Assembly (NCBI GenBank): GCA_018067325.1
Contig: JAGPUU010000394.1
Span: 1-7,902 of the forward strand
Length of the DNA stretch: 7,902 bases
Origin: Amphritea sp.
Lineage (GTDB): Bacteria; Pseudomonadota; Gammaproteobacteria; Pseudomonadales; Balneatricaceae
Reading direction: 5' to 3'
Of this stretch, positions 5,700 through 7,902 are shown one piece after another (within the stretch, counting starts at the first letter, position 1; each line of letters starts with the position of its first letter). A program made the translations under genes and the position numbers. The notes beneath the pieces are model-generated. The model did not search any database. It was not told the DNA's origin and saw only the letters and a list, made by a program, of their open reading frames with translations.

Positions 5700-5728
5700 A
5701 CTATAATGCGTTGATCAAAAAGAGTCCA
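5700..5728 (-). promoter_or_regulatory. sigma70-type promoter for rho
   Basis: Read on the minus strand, TGGACT (5728-5723) matches 4 of 6 bases of the -35 consensus. TATAGT (5705-5700) matches 5 of 6 bases of the -10 consensus. The spacer is exactly 17 bases. The promoter lies between trxA and rho and points toward rho. Confidence 0.65.
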
Positions 5729-5735
5729 GTAAATC

Positions 5736-5766
5736 AGGGAGCAAACCATGATCTCGGTCACTCCCT
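5736..5766 (-). repeat. Stem-loop downstream of trxA
   Basis: AGGGAG and CTCCCT (5736-5741 and 5761-5766) pair around 19 bases, inside which ACC and GGT can also pair. Next to it is TACTA-TTT-TAGTA (5766-5778). There is no T-run directly after the stem on the minus strand, so it is at best a weak terminator or an RNA-stabilising end for the trxA transcript. Confidence 0.4.
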
Positions 5767-5782
5767 ACTATTTTAGTACCCT

Positions 5783-6109
5783 TTAGATACTATCTTCGAT
5801 AAATGCAGCCAGCTGAGACTTAGACAACGCCCCTACTTTGGTTGCTTCAACCGCGCCATCTTTAAACAGCATCAGCGTTGGAATACCACGGATACCAAAT
5901 TTTGGCGGAGTTTCATTGTTCTCGTCGATATTCAGCTTACAGACTTTCAGCTTACCATCGTAATCTTTAGCGATCTCTTCCAGAACCGGCGCAATCATTT
6001 TGCACGGACCACACCATTCTGCCCAGTAATCAACCAGTACTGGCCCTTCCGCTTTCAATACATCCTCTTCGAAGGAGCTATCAGTCACGTTAACGATATT
6101 TTCACTCAT
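5783..6109 (-). CDS. trxA: Thioredoxin 1
   Basis: This 108-residue cytoplasmic disulfide reductase has the full thioredoxin fold in the usual length. The redox site WCGPCK is at 32-37 (C33 and C36). The buried Asp27 and the cis-proline P77 in GIPT are present. The C-terminal half has [16 protein letters not shown], as in E. coli TrxA. One extra Cys, C57, lies in the central strand. It passes electrons from NADPH via thioredoxin reductase to ribonucleotide reductase and other targets. The ATG is supported by AGAGG (6116-6120) six bases upstream and by a good promoter at 6154-6183. It is divergent from ppx and upstream of rho. Confidence 0.96.
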   Translation of the reverse strand: MSENIVNVTDSSFEEDVLKAEGPVLVDYWAEWCGPCKMIAPVLEEIAKDYDGKLKVCKLNIDENNETPPKFGIRGIPTLMLFKDGAVEATKVGALSKSQLAAFIEDSI

Positions 6110-6153
6110 ATAAAGCCTCTGCCGTGAGATTCACTCAAATTTAATAACCACCG

Positions 6154-6183
6154 ATCATACCACTGTCTCTAAACGCTTGTGAA
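6154..6183 (-). promoter_or_regulatory. sigma70-type promoter for trxA
   Basis: On the minus strand, TTCACA (6183-6178) matches 5 of 6 bases of the -35 consensus. TATGAT (6159-6154) matches 5 of 6 bases of the -10 consensus, with an 18-base spacer. TGG directly before the -10 makes it an extended -10. The predicted start near 6147 gives a leader of about 38 bases with the AGAGG ribosome site. Confidence 0.7.
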
Positions 6184-6210
6184 TACCGGGGAACCCTTCT
6201 CAAGTAAAAG

Positions 6211-6224
6211 CTTGTTATAACAAG
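6211..6224. promoter_or_regulatory. Perfect 14-bp palindrome between trxA and ppx
   Basis: CTTGTTATAACAAG is its own reverse complement. It lies just upstream of the -10-like TATACT (6227-6232) facing ppx and about 30 bases behind the trxA -35. Its symmetry and position suit a dimeric regulator, but no known operator is recognised. Confidence 0.45.
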
Positions 6225-6226
6225 GC

Positions 6227-6232
6227 TATACT
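6227..6232 (+). promoter_or_regulatory. Possible -10 element for ppx
   Basis: TATACT matches 5 of 6 bases of the -10 consensus and would give a start near 6239 and a leader of about 53 bases. No good -35 is found at 16-18 bases upstream; that region instead holds the palindrome, which could mean activator dependence. Confidence 0.3.
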
Positions 6233-6291
6233 CTAAACAGTCACCGTTATCTGATAAGCTAAACCCAACATCATCTCGAAGTTAATTCTAT

Positions 6292-7809
6292 ATGAACCAA
6301 GAAACCGCCAGTATTAGTCCTCCAGAGTCATCCCTACTAGCCGCGATCGATCTGGGCTCTAACAGCTTTCATATCGTCGTTGCTAAACTGGTTCAGGGCG
6401 AACTTCAGCCCATCGATCTGCTGTCAGACAAAGTTCAGCTGGCCGCAGGCCTCGATGAAAACCGCATGCTGACCCCCGAAGCACGACAGCGGGGGCTTGA
6501 TTGTCTGGAGCGATTCGCTCAAAGAGTCCGCGATATTCCAAGCCAACAGATCCGGATCGTAGGCACTAACGCACTGCGAGAAGCGGCCAACAGTCACGAA
6601 TTTATCCGTGACGCTGAAAAGCTTATGGGCTGCTCGATAGAAGTCATTGCCGGCATAGAGGAAGCCCGCCTGATCTATCTTGGAGTGTCCCATACAATGG
6701 CCGGTGAGAATGGCCGTCGACTAGTCATCGACATTGGCGGCGGTAGTACCGAATTCATTATCGGAGAACGCTTCGAACCCCTTGAATTGGAAAGTCTTGA
6801 GATGGGCTGCGTTAGTTTCAATAAGCGCTATTTCGCCGATGGCGTTATCAGTGAAAAGAGGTTCCAACTGGCCGTATTTGGTGCCCTGCGGGAACTGCTC
6901 AGCATTAAGCGTAAATATCGTCGGCTTGGCTGGGAGGATTGCGTTGGCTCTTCTGGCACCATAAAAGCGGTCCGCCAGGCCTGTATAGCGCTGGGCTATT
7001 CCACTGACAAAATCACCACCGCTGCGCTGCGGCAACTGAAAGAGAAAATTCTCAGCTACAACCACGTCGACGAGATCGATATTGACGGTCTGAAAGAGCA
7101 ACGCCGCGCTGTATTTCCAGCGGGCCTCGCTATTTTATCGGCTGCGTTTGAATCCCTGGGCATCAAGGAGATGAGCATCTCTGAAGGCGCCCTGCGAGAG
7201 GGCCTACTCTACGATATGGCAGGCCGTCTACGCCATGAAGACGTGCGCGAGCGCAGTATCAACGCGATGATGCAGCGCTACCATGTCGATCAGGAACAGG
7301 CGATGCGAATCGAACAAACCGCACTGATCGCCCTAACCCAGGTACGGGAGAGTTGGCACCTGGATAATAACGAATACCATAATATGCTCAGCTGGGCGGC
7401 ACGCTGCTGCGAGTGCGGCCTGACCATCGCCCACAGCCAATACCATAAACATAGCGCTTACCTGCTACTTAATTCAGACCTGCCCGGCTTTACCAAGCAG
7501 CAACAGATTCAGCTAGCAGCGATGGTTCAGGATCACCGACGTAAATTTTCTCAATCGGGCTTTGAGCGGATGCAAGTCCGGGAGAGCAAACACTTTAGTC
7601 GCCTGACCATACTCCTCAGACTCGCCTTCGTCCTGCACCGCAACCGAAGCCGCGAGCGCCTGCCCGCATTTCACCTGACCGCCGAGAAAAATGAGCTTTC
7701 ACTCAGCTTTCCTGACAACTGGCTTAGCCACCAGCCCCTGACCCAAACGGATCTGGAACACGAAGCTGTGTATCTCGCGAATGCAGGGTATGAATTAAGC
7801 TTTAAGTAA
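6292..7809 (+). CDS. ppx: Exopolyphosphatase (Ppx/GppA family)
   Basis: The 505-residue product matches E. coli Ppx along nearly its whole length. It releases phosphate from the ends of polyphosphate chains; GppA, which also acts on pppGpp, is the close alternative. The ASKHA-type phosphatase core holds the first phosphate loop AAIDLGSNSFHIV (17-29), IRIVGTNALREA (87-98), the catalytic Glu region GIEEARLIYLGVSHT (121-135) and the second phosphate loop VIDIGGGSTEF (145-155). GSSGTIKA (219-226) and SISEGALREGLLYDM (295-309) close the core. The C-terminal half is the helical HD-like domain with HSQYHKHSAYLL (381-392) and NSDLPGF (394-400). Where relatives have (L/V)HE(V/I), this protein has C372-C373-E374-C375. 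The ATG has only a weak GAAG upstream, but the N-terminus fits the family. It is divergent from trxA, as in related bacteria. No ppk is visible in the window. Confidence 0.93.
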   Translation: MNQETASISPPESSLLAAIDLGSNSFHIVVAKLVQGELQPIDLLSDKVQLAAGLDENRMLTPEARQRGLDCLERFAQRVRDIPSQQIRIVGTNALREAANSHEFIRDAEKLMGCSIEVIAGIEEARLIYLGVSHTMAGENGRRLVIDIGGGSTEFIIGERFEPLELESLEMGCVSFNKRYFADGVISEKRFQLAVFGALRELLSIKRKYRRLGWEDCVGSSGTIKAVRQACIALGYSTDKITTAALRQLKEKILSYNHVDEIDIDGLKEQRRAVFPAGLAILSAAFESLGIKEMSISEGALREGLLYDMAGRLRHEDVRERSINAMMQRYHVDQEQAMRIEQTALIALTQVRESWHLDNNEYHNMLSWAARCCECGLTIAHSQYHKHSAYLLLNSDLPGFTKQQQIQLAAMVQDHRRKFSQSGFERMQVRESKHFSRLTILLRLAFVLHRNRSRERLPAFHLTAEKNELSLSFPDNWLSHQPLTQTDLEHEAVYLANAGYELSFK

Positions 7810-7841
7810 CTCGTGGCTCGTGGCTCGTGGCTCGTGGCTCG
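7810..7841 (+). repeat. Perfect tandem heptamer repeat CTCGTGG
   Basis: Four exact copies of CTCGTGG (7810-7837) and a partial CTCG (7838-7841) begin on the base after the ppx stop codon. The unit is related to the degenerate heptamers at 1695-1737 (read on the minus strand) and 412-465. Copy number could vary between strains by slippage. Confidence 0.95.
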
Positions 7842-7902
7842 AAAAACATCAGTTACAGCAGATCCATAACGACCACTTTCTTACAAAGTAATCACTTTTA
7901 AT
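7842..7902. other. Window end, nothing recognised
   Basis: These 61 bases after the heptamer repeat show no terminator, ribosome site or recognisable coding sequence. A short minus-strand open stretch runs off the end but is too short to assign. Confidence 0.5.

Noticed and set aside
5671..5707. Plus-strand TATAAT (5702-5707) and a sigma54-like TGGCAC (5671-5676)
   Set aside because: TATAAT has no -35 at the right distance and no plus-strand gene follows; TGGCAC lacks the paired TTGC element.

Overview
The window suggests a marine-type gammaproteobacterium, probably near Oceanospirillales/Pseudomonadales. Rho, UbiD, thioredoxin and Ppx closely match, from memory, the proteins of Pseudomonas and Escherichia. 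The order ppx <-> trxA, rho, ubiD is the one I recall from Pseudomonas aeruginosa. No database search was possible, so the taxonomic placement is inference.

Region 1 (1-348) is the 3' part of an A+T-rich GNAT acetyltransferase gene that begins outside the window. Its stop codon sits in a sequence resembling the start of an integron attC site. Region 2 (349-1018) has no credible gene. It is dense in repeats and hairpins: heptamer-plus-triloop-hairpin modules, long perfect stems, a duplicated ~60-bp unit, REP-like palindromes and a clear intrinsic terminator at 756-780. Region 3 (1019-1618) is a small SAM-dependent methyltransferase of unknown substrate. It is bracketed by two 27-bp REP-like repeats and, further out, by a perfect 20-bp repeat. 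A bidirectional terminator (1652-1680) and more heptamers separate it from the conserved block.

Region 4 (1745-6109, minus strand) is a housekeeping block read as trxA, rho, ubiD and a [2Fe-2S]/flavin reductase. trxA and rho each have a recognisable sigma70-type promoter. An intrinsic terminator follows rho. ubiD and the reductase overlap by 8 bp and are probably translationally coupled. UbiD decarboxylates the ubiquinone precursor using prenylated FMN. The adjacent reductase resembles E. coli Fre (also next to ubiD) with a ferredoxin domain added at the N-terminus, so it may supply reduced flavin or electrons to this branch. Region 5 (6110-7809) holds the divergent trxA/ppx control region, with a perfect 14-bp palindrome, and a complete ppx whose degenerate HD motif is altered to Cys-Cys-Glu-Cys. 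The window ends with a perfect tandem heptamer repeat directly after the ppx stop.

The core genes are ordinary. The unusual material is the repeat landscape at 349-1018 and 1619-1744, the reductase architecture, the rho leader and the Ppx motif change. I see no convincing new defence or mobile system. The best candidate for something undescribed is the structured, terminator-ended repeat region in front of the methyltransferase.
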